64,000 nt of DNA from Mesorhabditis belari. Lineage: Eukaryota > Nematoda > Chromadorea > Rhabditida > Rhabditidae. Positions 21,441 through 32,886 of this stretch are shown piece by piece. The stretch lies in assembly GCA_958450365.1 (NCBI GenBank), contig CAUEEP010000211.1, positions 868,001 through 932,000 of the forward strand, written 5' to 3'. The notes under the pieces were generated by a model. That model worked only from the letters and a program-made list of their open reading frames with translations, was not told the origin of the DNA and searched no databases. A program made the position numbers and the translations under genes. Each line of letters opens with the position of its first letter. Positions within the stretch are counted from its first letter, which is position 1.

Positions 21441-24400
21441 CAATCTTAAGTCAGTCAAAAAGCAAATAGAATCTTGTAAATGCAAATAGAATTTCAAGAA
21501 ATATAAATGAGACAAAAACAAATGTAACGTAATTTGTTATACTAAAAACAATTTTTGTAACTTTCTATTTTTTGTCGTTCTAGAGACATAAAGAGGTTTG
21601 CGATGGAGGTCATTTTCGTGACTTTTGGATACCTTGACTACACTTTTTGAGGAGTTTCAAACTAACTATTCTCTCGTCTGAAACATTTTTTTGTCGTAAG
21701 AATTTTTATTTTATTTAAACATTGCACAATCTAGATCAATACATGAATGTAACCATTGAAATCATCAGAAGTTCTCGTTGTCGATCTTCGGTTCAATTTC
21801 TTGGATGAAAATTTGCAACCGAAATCGGAGAATCCGTGAGTCACTTTGTTGGAGTTGATTTCGTTTTTTAAAAGGTTTTCTATCCAGTAAGGACAAAGTT
21901 CAAAGTGAATTTAAACTTGCTATAACTATAGTTAGAATCTCCAAGACTTCCATTTCAGAATAACGATCAAAGCAGGCGCAAAGTCCATGAATTTTTCTTA
22001 TTCGAAGTCATCGGCATACAGGTGCATTCTTTTTATTTCCTAACATATTTGCGACAGAGCTTCTTTATCGTTGTTCTTTTCATCTTACTTTAAAAGTTCT
22101 CAGGCGTTCGATTTACTTTAAGTCCGGAACGATCCCCCCCCCGAGAATCTCGATCGCCAATGATTTGGCTGATCCGCTGTTTAGTATAAATCCCGATTTC
22201 AACTCTCTCCAATTCAATGTGGAAATCCGTTCATCCCAAATGCAGAGACCGCTGACGCGGAGTGTATAATCAACCAACTATCAAAAGCAAGAACGATCAG
22301 TGGAAAAATGGTAGAGAGAATCTTTACAAAAGAGATAAAAATTGCGTGTAGATATCAAAAAGGAAAACACCTCAACATCAACTTCCGTAACACTCCGGGA
22401 CGAAAGTTTTCCGAAAGAGTATTGAAGATATTTTTCAATCAAAAGAAATTGCAATTTTGTTTTAGTACAAAGTGTATCATTTTTCCAAAGAAAGCACAAA
22501 TCTGTGTTGTGCCCGTGGACGGAGTGTCCAACCTGCTGCCCCTCCAGAAGAGAGAAAAATTTGGTAATTTGGTATTTGGACTTTTTGCATCGACGAATTT
22601 TCAGGTACTATATTCTCGCTGGCGCTCTGGGACTCGTGGCCATTTCTCTTCTCATCACTTTCATTTCGGTGTATTTCTGTTGTCCGAGATATTGGTCGAT
22701 CAGATATTTGTTTGTTTTGTTCAAATGCCCATGTTGAAATGCTTTTATAGAATCGACACTCGAGGACAGGCGACATCTACGCAACCACCTCAGAACAACT
22801 CAGGTTTCGATGAAAAAGTAAGCAAATGCGCAAGTTATATTTTTTTAGATTCTGGAAAGAACATTAGAAATACTTTAGTGACGGCTGGGAGGTGGATATC
22901 TTCTCGATTGAGATCTCCGAGAAGAAGCTCGGCTCGGGAGCTTTTGCTGTGGTGCATAAGGACCTCAAGGAGTTACCTGGTTCGGCCATTGAATCGGCTC
23001 CGATTTAAGGTGAGAGGAAAAACAGATTCATTGTGGTAGTAATTTATTATTTCGTTTAGTCAACACTTCCCGAGAAGTGGACGCCTTCTGAAGTGGCCAT
23101 CGAGATGTGTCATACGAAAGCGAATAATGGAAGCCAAGTAATGAGTTCGGAAGTTATCACTGATCGTTGTCTTTCAGGGAGGAGATGCTGAAAGAGATTG
23201 ATTTTATGATGTCCGTGACGGTGAGTGATTCCATCTTTTCATTTGCCCATTTAATTCAAAGGATCAGCCCATTTATTGATCTTTTTGGGCTGTTCGAGGA
23301 ATCCGAAAATCCGGTATTGATCACGGAACTGTGTGTGAGAAGGGAGAACTCTTGACGCTTCTCCGAAATCCAAGAACAATTTTTTGAGGTATTTTTGGGA
23401 GGGAAGAAGAGTTGGAGGCCCCAAGCCACTTCAGAGTCGTCTTCGTGATGTCGATCCGACGCCAATTGCGTGGCAAATCCGGTGATGCCCTGGTGGGTGT
23501 TTTGGCTATTCAACAGCAATGCTTTTCTAGCTGTTCCTCGCCTCAAAGCGAATCAATTCATCAGGATGTTACGGCCCGAAATGTTCTATATTGACAGCGG
23601 AGGATGGCTAAACTTGCGGGTACAATAATGAAAAAGGAAGTATTAAGTGTCGAATTCTCTTTTCAGATTTTGGTCTATGTCGTAAAAGTGAGCAATTGTT
23701 TACACATCGAAGAATTGGACTGTTACCGATTAAATGGATGGCTCCCGAATCGATTAACTCTTTCGAATTCTCTGGAAATCCGATGTGTAAGTGGGGAGTA
23801 ATAAGACCTACAAAAGAAGACTACAGTACTAACTTTAAGAGGATGAAATTCGACTCTGGATTCGGAGTCGAACTCTAGTTCAAACACGGAAATGTTTGAT
23901 TGTCTAAAGCCGACTCTAGTTCGCTATTTCAAGCATCCCTTTCCAGCTGGTCATTCGGTGTTTTCCTCTTCGAATTGTACACTTTCAGGAGTTCCCCCGT
24001 TTGTTTCGGTGTCAAACAAGGAAATGTTGGATTGTCTAAAAGGCAGGAATCGTCTGGGATTCCCTAACGAAACTGACGAAGTGATGTGAGTGGAGATGGG
24101 AAGTAGGAAGAACCTCTTGTAGGTTGCCTACAAGAACCCAACCCATCAAATCATTTCCAGAAAACAACTGGCATCATCTTGTTGGTCATTCGCGTCAGAT
24201 GATCCGGCCAAATTTCGAGGAAATCTCTTCCAAATTTGTACAAAACCCTCGAAGAAGAGCAGAAAAACAAGGGATATTACACGGAGTTCTTGAAGAATCT
24301 GCACGCAAAACATAAACGATCATCGACAAAATCCACAGTTGATCCATTTTTGAAACGTGTTGTGACTTTTGTGGAGAGCTTTGTTTTTTAGTTTTTTCAT

Positions 24401-24711
24401 TGTTTGGATGTTTGTGAGGTCTTGCTTTGCTTTTCGCTTGCTTTGCGGTCTTGCTTTGCTTTGCTTTTCGTATAAACTCTCTATAAACTTAGAATTAGTC
24501 CCAATACTACAAACAAACGATCCAAAAAATCTTCTTTTCATTACATTTACAGTGCATTGCTAGTCCATAGCTGCAGGGTGTAGTGTTTATCGATGTGGTG
24601 ATTGGGATCCCTCTTGAAGAACTAACAAATTATCCTATCCCTCACCACTGCTTTCAAGTCAATTTCTCGTTATTTTCCCCCATCCCAGATCCTTTTCAAC
24701 TTCATCCCCCC

Positions 24712-24968
24712 CCCTCGTTTCCTTCAACGAGAAGAGTGATGCTCTGAATGAATTTTTACAAAAAAATGTGAATGCAAAAGCAAAAGCTGAAAGCTGTGCT
24801 GAAATGCAAAAGCTTAAATTTGTGACAAATTTTTAGAGTGTCGAGTCGTTTTCCATGTATGACAAATGAAGGAGCACTTGGGCTCAATTTGAGGATCGGA
24901 TTCTCAACAGTAGAGACGATTGCGAGAAAATTGAAGAAAAAGAGTAATCCGTTGATTTTTTTGCCCAT
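24712..24968 (-). pseudogene. truncated copy C of the A/B receptor gene
   Basis: From 24,968 on the - strand a signal peptide MGKKINGLLFFFNFLAIV leads into PSAPSFVIHGKRLDTLKIC, clearly related to copies A (25,531) and B (about 32,900). After a short intron the next exon begins FIQSITLLVE and then ends abruptly at about 24,712 in an unrelated C-run (CCCCCCCTCG). Nothing further of the gene follows, so this is a fragment in inverted orientation. Confidence 0.75.
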
Positions 24969-25286
24969 ATAGGGACTCCTTTTGACTCCGTGTTTTTATC
25001 GCAATACGATGCACACACTGAGCAATATGTGTGGAAAGTTGAAGGCTTTGATGTTAGAGAACTAACTGTGCAAGTTGCGGAAAACAACCAGTTGTTTGTG
25101 GGTCCTCCGAAGATTTTGTGTGCACATTTAGCTTGTGTTGTAGCTGTAGCACATTTAGCTATAGCACATTTAGCTGTAGAACTCTAACGTGCTTCGGCTG
25201 CTAGGTGCTTGAGCCGGAACTTGATCTTGTTGAGATTGTTCAACCCTCGATCTGGTATCAGAACGGGAATGACTTTATGGCCTAAT
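24969..25286 (+). CDS. orphan exon pair, unrecognised secreted-type fragment
   Basis: The frame open from about 24,972 reads TPFDSVFLSQYDAHTEQYVW and ELTVQVAENNQLFVGPPK, and a second exon after an intron from about 25,125 reads VLEPELDLVEIVQPSIWYQN with a stop near 25,286. TVQVAENNQLFVG weakly resembles TLQVNEKSDILID in copy A, so it may be a diverged relative. No start codon or signal peptide is evident and its 5' side abuts copy C head to head. It is probably a gene remnant. Confidence 0.35.
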
Positions 25287-25530
25287 CATTTCATTAACAA
25301 ATAAATCTTTCGATCAACTTCAACTACACTGGGCATTACAAAAAAGAAAAGTGCGTAAAATTCCGTTTTTTTCGTCGATATTTGACGCGAGCAAAGTTTT
25401 GTGATAAGAAAAGTCCTTTTTTGAAGGGCGATACGCCAACATTAGTTTCGTTTAGCCAACCTTTTTGAACCTTCAGTAGTATTTGGAAATGAAATGAAGC
25501 GTTGAAGTTGAGTGATCTATTTTGAGAGCC

Positions 25531-27067
25531 ATGCTGCTTCATTGGATTCTGTTTTTCAATTTTCTATCTATCGTGACTTTGGTCAAAAATGCGATGATCC
25601 AATTGGTTCCCGATGCTCCCTCTTTTGCCATACATGGGAAACGGATTAGTAATTTGGAAGTTTGTGATTTAGGCTTTGAAACTCATTGCTTTTGCCAACG
25701 TCCTCAGTTTGTTACTGATTATTGCCTGGCGTACACCTGACAGGTACACAGCGTACACCACAACAGTACACAAGCATTACACACAACAATTTTACAGCGT
25801 ACACCAACCAATTGCCGCACAACATTCCACACAACAGTACACACAGCGTCCACACAACAAGTACACCTGGCTTGTCCACCAACCAGTCCACACAGCGTAC
25901 ACACAACAGTACACACAACGTACACACAACGTACACACAACAGTACCACAACGTTCTCCAGCTTTTGTTGAAATGAGACTTCGTTCAGAGCATCACCCTT
26001 CAAGTGAACGAAAAATCGGATATTCTCATTGACTACACGCAGAATGGCTGCTCTAATCTGGTGCTCTCTTTGATATTGACAGAGTAACGAAGCGCGGTAT
26101 TTGTTTTTAGGAGAAAGGCTACTGCTCTGATGCGCCCCAAGTCACTATCAATGGAGTGGGCTGGGAGAAATGCGGTGATGTCGAAGAAATGTATCGAAGC
26201 TATACTTCAAAACAGTTTCCTTCCTAAATCTAGACCCTTCTCCGACAAGAATGACCAACTTGGAGGCTATTTCTATCGTTCCTCCTCACAAATGATCGAT
26301 CAGACAGAGCTAGTGATTGCGATGACCGATGCGCTTCCAAAAAACGACGACTTTGCCATTTCATTCCGAGTCCGTCAATGGGTTAACGGTCTGATTTAGA
26401 AAGGAAACTGTTTTCCCCCCCCCCCCCCCCCCCCCCCCTTTTTTTTTTGAAAATCACATCAATATCTCAAACAATCATTTACAGTATCAAAGAAAATTTT
26501 CGTTTTTCCTGGAATACCTTCGAATAATCAATTTAATGGTGATGGCTATTTTAAAGTTTTTGTGAATGAAGGTGTCATCGCCACCGTTCTTCCAAATCCC
26601 GATAACTACAACTACGGGTTTGCGGTCAAATTGTAGGAATATATGAGATTATTTTATAGTGCTTGGGATGGTGGTCCAGTGACGGTTCAATCGGCAGTGA
26701 AGTCAGTGACGAAATGCCCATATTTTTGGGTGAATTTCTTTATAAAGCATTCATCTGAATATTTCCAGCAAAATATCACTTGCCCAGCCGAAACCACTTA
26801 CTCGATTTTTAGTGGATCCGATCCCGGGAATAAAATGGATTCAACCAATTTGTTGTTGAAAGCTGAGTATGTTGCTGTTATAGTTTCGTTTCTTTATAGT
26901 TCTTATTTAGTTCCTTTATAGTTCCTACTTGGTTCCTTTATGGTTCTGATTTAGTTCCTTTAGTGTTCCTTGGTCGTTCCTATATAGTTCCTTTATAGTT
27001 CCTATATAGTTCCTTTCTAGCTCTTATTCAGTTCCTTTATAGTTCCTATTGAGTTCCTTTATAGTGG

Positions 27068-27123
<56 letters not shown>

Positions 27124-30100
27124 CAACAGTTGTTCAAGAACAAACCAATTTGTTGTTGAAAGCTGAGTATGTTGCTGCTATAGTTTCGTTTAAGATAGAA
27201 ACAAAAAAAGAGATTGAAATAACTAAAAATTGCTGATTGTTTGCGTTCTAAAAACTTACTGAACTTCATCGATGTTTTAGCGGAGACATTTTGGTGACAA
27301 CAAGAACGACGGCTTCAACGATATTCACAAATGATGCTTGCTCTTTTTGTTTACTCTATGATTCTCGATCACCTGGTTGGCTCAAAGAACGATTTATAAA
27401 ATATATATTATTGCGAAAGATAGGATTGATTTGATGTATAATATTTCTTATATTTACAGGCAAATGCTCAACATTGCTAATTTAACGCCAATTTCCATGA
27501 GGCTACCTAAGGATGGTCTCCTGTACCCCCATCTTCTTTAAGTTTTGAGTAAAACCTCTGGAATGAAGAGCTATTTGGGGCCCAGTTAGCTGACTTCATA
27601 ATGGGGTTTAAGGAGACTCCCGCAGCAGCTTTACTCCCGTCTCGCGGCAGCTTTACTCCCGTCTCGCAGCAGCTTTACTCCCGTCTCGCAGCAGCTTTAC
27701 TTTGTGACCAAGTGTGTCGAGTGGGCCGAATGCCTTATCTTTCTTACAATTGCTTAAGAATAAGAATTCTTTTAGCAGCCAACGGTCTCCTTTGATGTTT
27801 CTAGAAGCGTGGTTGTCATCCCCATCGTGGATTGCACCTTCCCGATCATCAAATCTTTTTTTAGGGTTCGATCCAACACCGGCGCGAGGGCAACTGGGTT
27901 ATCGAGAAGTCCCTTCAAGTCGTTCATGCGCCATCTATTTCCCTTTGCGAGCTACTCGTAAAAAGCTTTGTCGCGCTTTCATGCAGCAGGCAACTTGGAC
28001 ATTCCGTTTGGATTTCTACTTTGGCCGCCATCGGAATGTTTTGCTCATCATTGTAGACCTTCGGGATCCTGTAATTGATGATGCCCTCCTTGTCTCTTTA
28101 GCTTCTCGAGCTTGATCGGCTCCTCGAGTGTCGTGATGACGAACGGCGTGACAGAGCGAGTTCATTGTCGAGGAAATGATCCGCGCTCTTCGGATCCCTT
28201 GGATTCTTCGTCGTCTTCTCGGCGACGACTCTCCCCAGCAGGCACAACAGGCGGTGTTGAACATACCTGGAAATAAAAAGGTTATTTCTTTCAAACAAAG
28301 GTCCCGAGGAGAGTGCGAGGAACGCAAACAAAAAGAAACTTTTAATGGGTCTTTGGTCTTTGGGTGACACCCGGGACAGCCCAGAAACATGGGGAAACAT
28401 GAGCCCCCCCCCAACCCTGAGCGCGTGGTGCACACAGCAAACTTGTTGGGGGAAAGCCTGGGCGGCTAGTGCGCAACCAAACTTGTTGGGGAAACCTTAC
28501 CCGTCCATTTCGCCCGCGAAGACAGGCTGTAAGAAAAAATCAGAGAAGTGGCACTTTCGCCGCAGCACATACAAACACTTGACGCGCTAAGGGTACAGTA
28601 ACAGAAGTCACGGTTTAACTTTCGTCCCGCCCATGTAGGTTGAAAAGAGGTTGACGCTTTTTCAGAAAAATAAGCAATTGTTGGAAGGTAGCTATCTTTG
28701 CTTGTGTAATATAATGTCAACTATGCGCAAGGTCAATATTTTAACTTTTTAACAGTTTAGCTGAATGCTTGGATGGCTTTTCCCTTTGGACTCCCCTATT
28801 TTTACCCGTGGATTCATGATCGTTTTGAGCAGATTGAGGATGGAAAGAATAAACCGGAGCAATGTCTTCGCGGCCACGTTAGTACTTACGGTCTGATGCT
28901 TTTGGTTAAGGCAACAAACAAACTTATTTTAGAAGTTGATTGGCCGTAGCCCGACCATGGATGTGAAAAAAAGTTGAAAATGGTATCATCGAGATTAAAG
29001 AAATCAAATGCAATAACATTGAATGCAATTCTATCAACGTGATCGACTGGAGAAAGTTTCTACTGGAGAGAAAGATAACAGAAAACGTTTTTTAGCTTTT
29101 CTGGGTCATCAAATAGAAGCTTTACGAATTGTTTTTCATCTTTGGAATTAAATTTGAAATATTGTTTATAAGGTACGGTACTGGACAATGAAACCTATGA
29201 TATTTGAAAGCGATCGTCACTTTCACGCGTCTGTAACTCCCTTGTCTTTGAGTTTAAACTATTATTGTATGCATTTTCTCACAAGCTCTTTTTCATTGAC
29301 TACACAATGGTAATATTAATATTTAGAAATACGGTAAAAGAAAAGGGAGTTACAGACGCGCGAAAGTGACGATCTTTTTCGAATTATGATATTTCATTGC
29401 CCAGTTGTATTTATGTTTATTGTCCATTTTAATACCTCAGCCTTGTGACCTTCCCTTCTTCCGTTTCCAGAAACGTTCTTGATGACTATGATGTTTGAAG
29501 TTGAAAACAAAGAACAAAGGTTTTCCGATTTCCTTTCCCTGCAACTAATGCAAAATTGAACGGAGCGTTCAGTCGAGTCGATGTCGCAATTTAGCGAAAC
29601 AAACCCTAAAGCGAGAACAAGTCTTACAAAAAGCATTTTTTTCAGGCATTACGGTGGGTAAGAAATAGAGTGTCGTACAGTACCGGACAATGAAAATATT
29701 ATATTTAAAACGATCGTCACTTTCACGTACGTCTGTAACTCCTTTTGTCTTTGAGTTTAAACTATTATTGTAATACATTTTCTGAAAGCTCTTTTCAACG
29801 GCTACACAATGGTAATATTAATATTTAGAAATACGGTAAAGGAAAGGGAGTTACAGACGCGCGAAAGTGACGATCTTTTTTCAAATATCATATTTCATTG
29901 TCCAGTAGTGTAAATCTGAAATATTGTTTATATGGTAAATCTGAAATACGGTTTTATAAGTATTCAGTTAAAATGGTGTGAATGTAACAGAAGAAAATGA
30001 ACCGTTCGGCTATATTCTGCACTTGTGGGAAGAACAGCACGTTGAGGACAAAACATCGACGACATTTCGGACGGACGGAGACACTACGGACGAGAATCCG

Positions 30101-30926
30101 AGATCTACAACAATTGCAAAAGAAGTGCGACTACTTGAACTCAGTGATGAGACTACAGGAACCGCTCAAACTGCTTCAGATTTAAGCTACTACTGTACAT
30201 CGACAACCTCGACAACCTCGACAACGACCTCGCCAACAATAACTGAAATAATACGAACAGTTGAATCTACAACAGACAAGGAGACAACCAGTTACATAGA
30301 GAAACTCACAACGGGTAAGCAAAACGGTCATTTTGTCCATTTAGCGTTCATTTAGAGTGTTCATTTAGCCACCGATCCCGGATTAAGCTTAATATTCTTG
30401 TTCTTCGTTGGACTCGGCGTCTTTTTTGTTATTTTGTTGCTCAGTGTGTGCATCGTCTTGATTTTGGGAATAAAATCCGGGTTTCTTTTTCTTCAAGATC
30501 TATAGGCAATAATAAATTTTTTTAGCTTCTTTACCAGACTTCTTGTTCCTCTCGCTTCGGACAACATCGAAAAACTTCGAGCGGATTTGAATAAGGTTTT
30601 TGCTTTTTAAAAACATCAACAAAATAAATTCAGGCTTATAAGCGAAAGAACGGTGTTGAAGGAATCAACGGCGTTGAAGGAATCAACGGCGTTGAAGGAA
30701 TCAACGGCGTTGAAGGAATCAACGGTGTTGAAGGAATCAACGGTGTTGAAGGAATCAACGGTGTTGAAGGAATCAACGGTGTTGAAGGAATCAACGGTGA
30801 ATTTGAAAAACCGGTGGGGAACTTGATCTTTGTAAAGAAATACTAGTTGTTTAGGTGGTCAAAGGAGTGACCGATGAGAGGTATTCACACAGTCAACCCA
30901 ACCCAACAACAACCGGAGTGTTATGA
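25531..30926 (+). CDS. copy A: single-pass membrane protein with Thr-rich stalk, family unrecognised
   Basis: In order: signal peptide MLLHWILFFNFLSIVTLVKN (25,531); PDAPSFAIHGKRISNLE; FVQSITLQVNEKSDILIDYT (about 25,978-26,080); GYCSDAPQVTINGVGWEKCG (26,115); SSSQMIDQTELVI and DFAISFRVRQWVN (26,280-26,390); FNGDGYFKVFVNEGVIATVL (26,530); a KCPYFW...NITCPAET pair of exons (26,720-26,870); RTTASTIFTNDACSFCLL (27,297); PFGYILHLWEE then Ser/Thr-rich sequence (30,000-30,310); membrane helix SLIFLFFVGLGVFFVILLLS (30,380); and a cytosolic tail with eight GVEGIN repeats. The layout suggests a cell-surface receptor or mucin-like glycoprotein. Compared with B it has extra bases in the FSLWTP exon (28,770-28,840), so it may be decayed. 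I know no named family for it. Confidence 0.5.
25738..25950. repeat. ACACAACAGTACACACAACGT minisatellite in intron
   Basis: An imperfect repeat based on GTACACACAACA fills the intron between the first two exons of copy A. It is open in several frames and should not be read as protein. Confidence 0.85.
26416..26449. repeat. poly-C/poly-T tract in copy A intron
   Basis: A run of about 24 C followed by about 9 T occupies the intron directly after the RVRQWVN exon. The same C-then-T arrangement recurs on a larger scale at 58,284. Confidence 0.9.
26880..27122. repeat. AGTTCCTTT minisatellite and (GTT)n microsatellite
   Basis: About ten copies of a 17-19-base unit around ATAGTTCCTTTATAGTTCCT, then about nineteen GTT triplets (27,066-27,122). 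Both are intronic in copy A. A duplicated exon end (AATTTGTTGTTGAAAGCTGA at 26,847) reappears at 27,149. Confidence 0.85.
27560..28740. other. insertion in copy A with no counterpart in B; possible fragment of another gene
   Basis: B joins the equivalent exons through about 60 bases, while A has about 1.2 kb here. It starts with four CAGCAGCTTTACTCCCGTCTCG units (27,623-27,700). On the - strand near 28,075-28,240 the frame reads FLDNELALSRRSSSRHSRSR, then after a stop EGIINYRIPKVYNDEQNIPM, which looks like real but broken coding sequence. No transposon ends or known domain were recognised. Confidence 0.35.
29175..29911. mobile_element. two complete foldback MITEs (GTTACAGACG family)
   Basis: Elements at 29,175-29,408 and 29,677-29,911 each begin with a GTACTGGACAATGAAA-type end and close with its complement TTTCATTGTCCAGTA. 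The inner arms CGATCGTCACTTTCACG and CGCGAAAGTGACGATC are inverted copies. Both lie in the intron of copy A before the Thr-rich exon. A half copy is at 1,655. Confidence 0.8.
30652..30795 (+). repeat. coding 18-bp tandem repeat, eight GVEGIN units
   Basis: Eight units of GGTGTTGAAGGAATCAAC encode GVEGIN in the frame set by AYKRKN just upstream, which aligns with AYKREQ in copy B. The first units end in GGC and the later ones in GGT, so expansion has been local. B has no repeat at this point and instead continues EAKEFQEKLQAQ, a coiled-coil-like tail. Confidence 0.8.
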
Positions 30927-32580
30927 TTGAGACTAGAGTGTGTTCCTTGCAGACAAGGCGTCTTCTAAAAAGCGCGCGCCAAGGATAAGCTACTGTAACC
31001 CTATGCTTTGCATCAGCAAATTTTTCAACATGCATATGTCCATTAAAATCTTGCGCTCTTTTTTTCTATTACCCTTTCCTCAACTCTATTACCCTTTCCT
31101 CAACTCTATTACTCTTTCCATAACTCTATTACCCTTTCCTTAACTCTATTACTCTTTCCTTAACTCTACTACCCTTTCCTCAACTCTATTACTCTTTCCT
31201 TAACTCTATTACTCTTTCCTTAACTCTACTACCCTTTCCTCAACTCTATTACTCTTTCGCTAAAACTTAAAAATTTTAAAATGCTATTTAAAATTAAAGA
31301 AATCATTTAAAACGGGAAAAGTTAAGAAGCACTATTAAAAAATGATATTATTTACCGTTTTTACCAGGCCTATTGTCTACATTTGCACTAGAGCCATTCC
31401 CAAAAAAATTTCCCGCCCTCCAAACCGAATCCTTTAAATAAAACTATCCATTACTATATTTTAAGAAAAGTTAGCTAATTTTTATGCCTTTATGGCTTTG
31501 CTCCAGCCCCTAGCTAGCTCTTTGCTTTCTTCTTAACTTTGCCTATTAGCTTTGCTTTGCTATTAACTTTGCTTCCCAAGCCGCATCCCTTTCTAAGAAA
31601 ACCGCGTTGTTCGGAGGTTTGTCGGATCAATTGTCTGACAACAAGGAGCACACTCTAATTGAGACTGTTGTAAAATTCATTCTACGTGATGTTTGAGAAA
31701 CTTTTTATATGTCGTAGCCGATTATGAATGAAATTTTTTGGCAAATCTTTCTAGTAGAGCAACCCTTTAAATGTATGAGGACAATATTATATCATCTTGA
31801 ATTCAATTCTGCGTCGATTGGTACCAAATTTGTGAGGTTTAGGTTAAAATTGCCGGCGCCACAACGTTTCTCATTCAAAATCGGCGGGACCCCCGTAGCC
31901 GATTGAATGAGTCCACGTCTACGTCTAGAGTCCAGGTCTGGGTCTGGGAGTCTGGCTCCGGGTCTGGAGTCTGGAGTCTAGGTCCAGGTCTGGGAGTCTG
32001 AGTCCAGGTCTGGAGTCTGGGTCTGGAGGTCCAGGTCTGGAATGCAGAACCGGAATTGGGAATGCAGAGTGCGGAATTCGGGTGCGGAGTGCGGAATGGG
32101 GTGGAGTGCGGAATTCGGGTGCGGAATGGGAATTGCGGAGTGCAGGTGGAATTAAAGGTGCGGAATGGAATTGGAATTGGAGTGCGGAATGCAGGTGGAG
32201 TGCAGGTGCGGAGTGCGGAGTTTAAGATGGAATTGGAGTGCAGGTGCAGAGTGCAGGTGGAGTCCGGGTGGAATGCAGAGGTTTGGAGTCACGGAATTAA
32301 GGTGGAAGTGCAGGTGCAGGATTTGAATGATGCCCGTCAGAAGTAGTGAGAATGGAATCTTCCTTGAGAATCAAACAACAATTTTGTAGAATTTTTCGGG
32401 TGAAAGATTGGATGAAAGAAAAAAATTAGAGAGCAAAAAAACTATTTGTTCAAGAAGAAAACTTTGAAGCCCATAATTTTTCCTGCTCCTGCTCCTACTC
32501 AGCACATGGGGTTCTCTGCTTCTTAGAGTTGCGAAGTGTTTTGTGTACGATATTTGTACATGACTTTCATTGACTGACTT
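30927..32580. other. spacer between copies A and B, rich in minisatellites
   Basis: 31,068-31,260 holds about ten copies of a 20-base CTCTATTACCCTTTCCTTAA unit. 31,905-32,330 is a G-rich GTCTGGGAGTCTGGGTCCAG then GAGTGCGGAATTCGGGTGCG minisatellite whose open frame is an artefact. No spliced gene was recognised between the end of A and the first exon of B. Confidence 0.7.
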
Positions 32581-32886
32581 GTACTTTCATTGATTAATAA
32601 ATCTTCCAATCACCCTACATCTTGTGTGGATATGAGAGAATTGAGCAACGTGGCTCTTGCCCTAAAATTTCTGACCGTCACTCTTCATTTCTTCCAATTT
32701 TTCATTTTGTCCATTTTTGACGATATTAATAAGGTTTTTGTGATAAAAATGAATACAAAAAGCAGGATTCTATGTGGGCGAAAAATCAACGGATTCCTCT
32801 TTTTTTGAAACCTTGACGGAATTTGACCTTGACGGAAACCCGAAAGCAGCCAGATTGACTAATATTTCGAAGGTTATGCAACTCCC

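Larger units (their letters stand above)
17698..24353 (+). pseudogene. receptor tyrosine kinase, KIN-16/OLD-1-like, decayed copy
   Basis: Same gene as the - strand copy at 38.6-43.5 kb. It has a signal peptide (MKKRTNFLPPILFLLL, 17,698), ectodomain remnants (18,620-19,600 and 22,140-22,310), a membrane helix (22,610-22,720) and kinase exons from 22,890. Decay is visible. The first exon loses frame after TRIAPI, one base is missing in the ...ATGGAACTC... exon near 18,660, and the glycine-loop exon shifts after VVHK. The catalytic loop reads IHQDVTARN where the partner has [16 protein letters not shown] (23,668), the P+1 region and the WSFGV-like exon are recognisable. A Tc1-like element interrupts the ectodomain region. 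I infer a pseudogene; single-base assembly errors could account for some of the breaks but not for the transposon. Confidence 0.8.
16437..24590. repeat. left arm of large inverted duplication
   Basis: Sequence from about 16,437 (AATCAAGA, CTTCAG, GAAAGTCAGCG) to about 24,590 (TGCATTGCTAG, TAGCTGCAG) is matched in reverse orientation by 44,815 down to 38,350. Matches include the kinase exons, upstream noncoding blocks and intronic repeats. The arm is about 1.7 kb longer than its partner, and nearly all of that is the Tc1-like insertion at 19,645-21,256. Confidence 0.85.

Noticed and set aside
32056..32346. 96-codon Gly/Val/Glu-rich frame
   Set aside because: It lies entirely in a G-rich minisatellite with no splice sites or counterpart in copy A.
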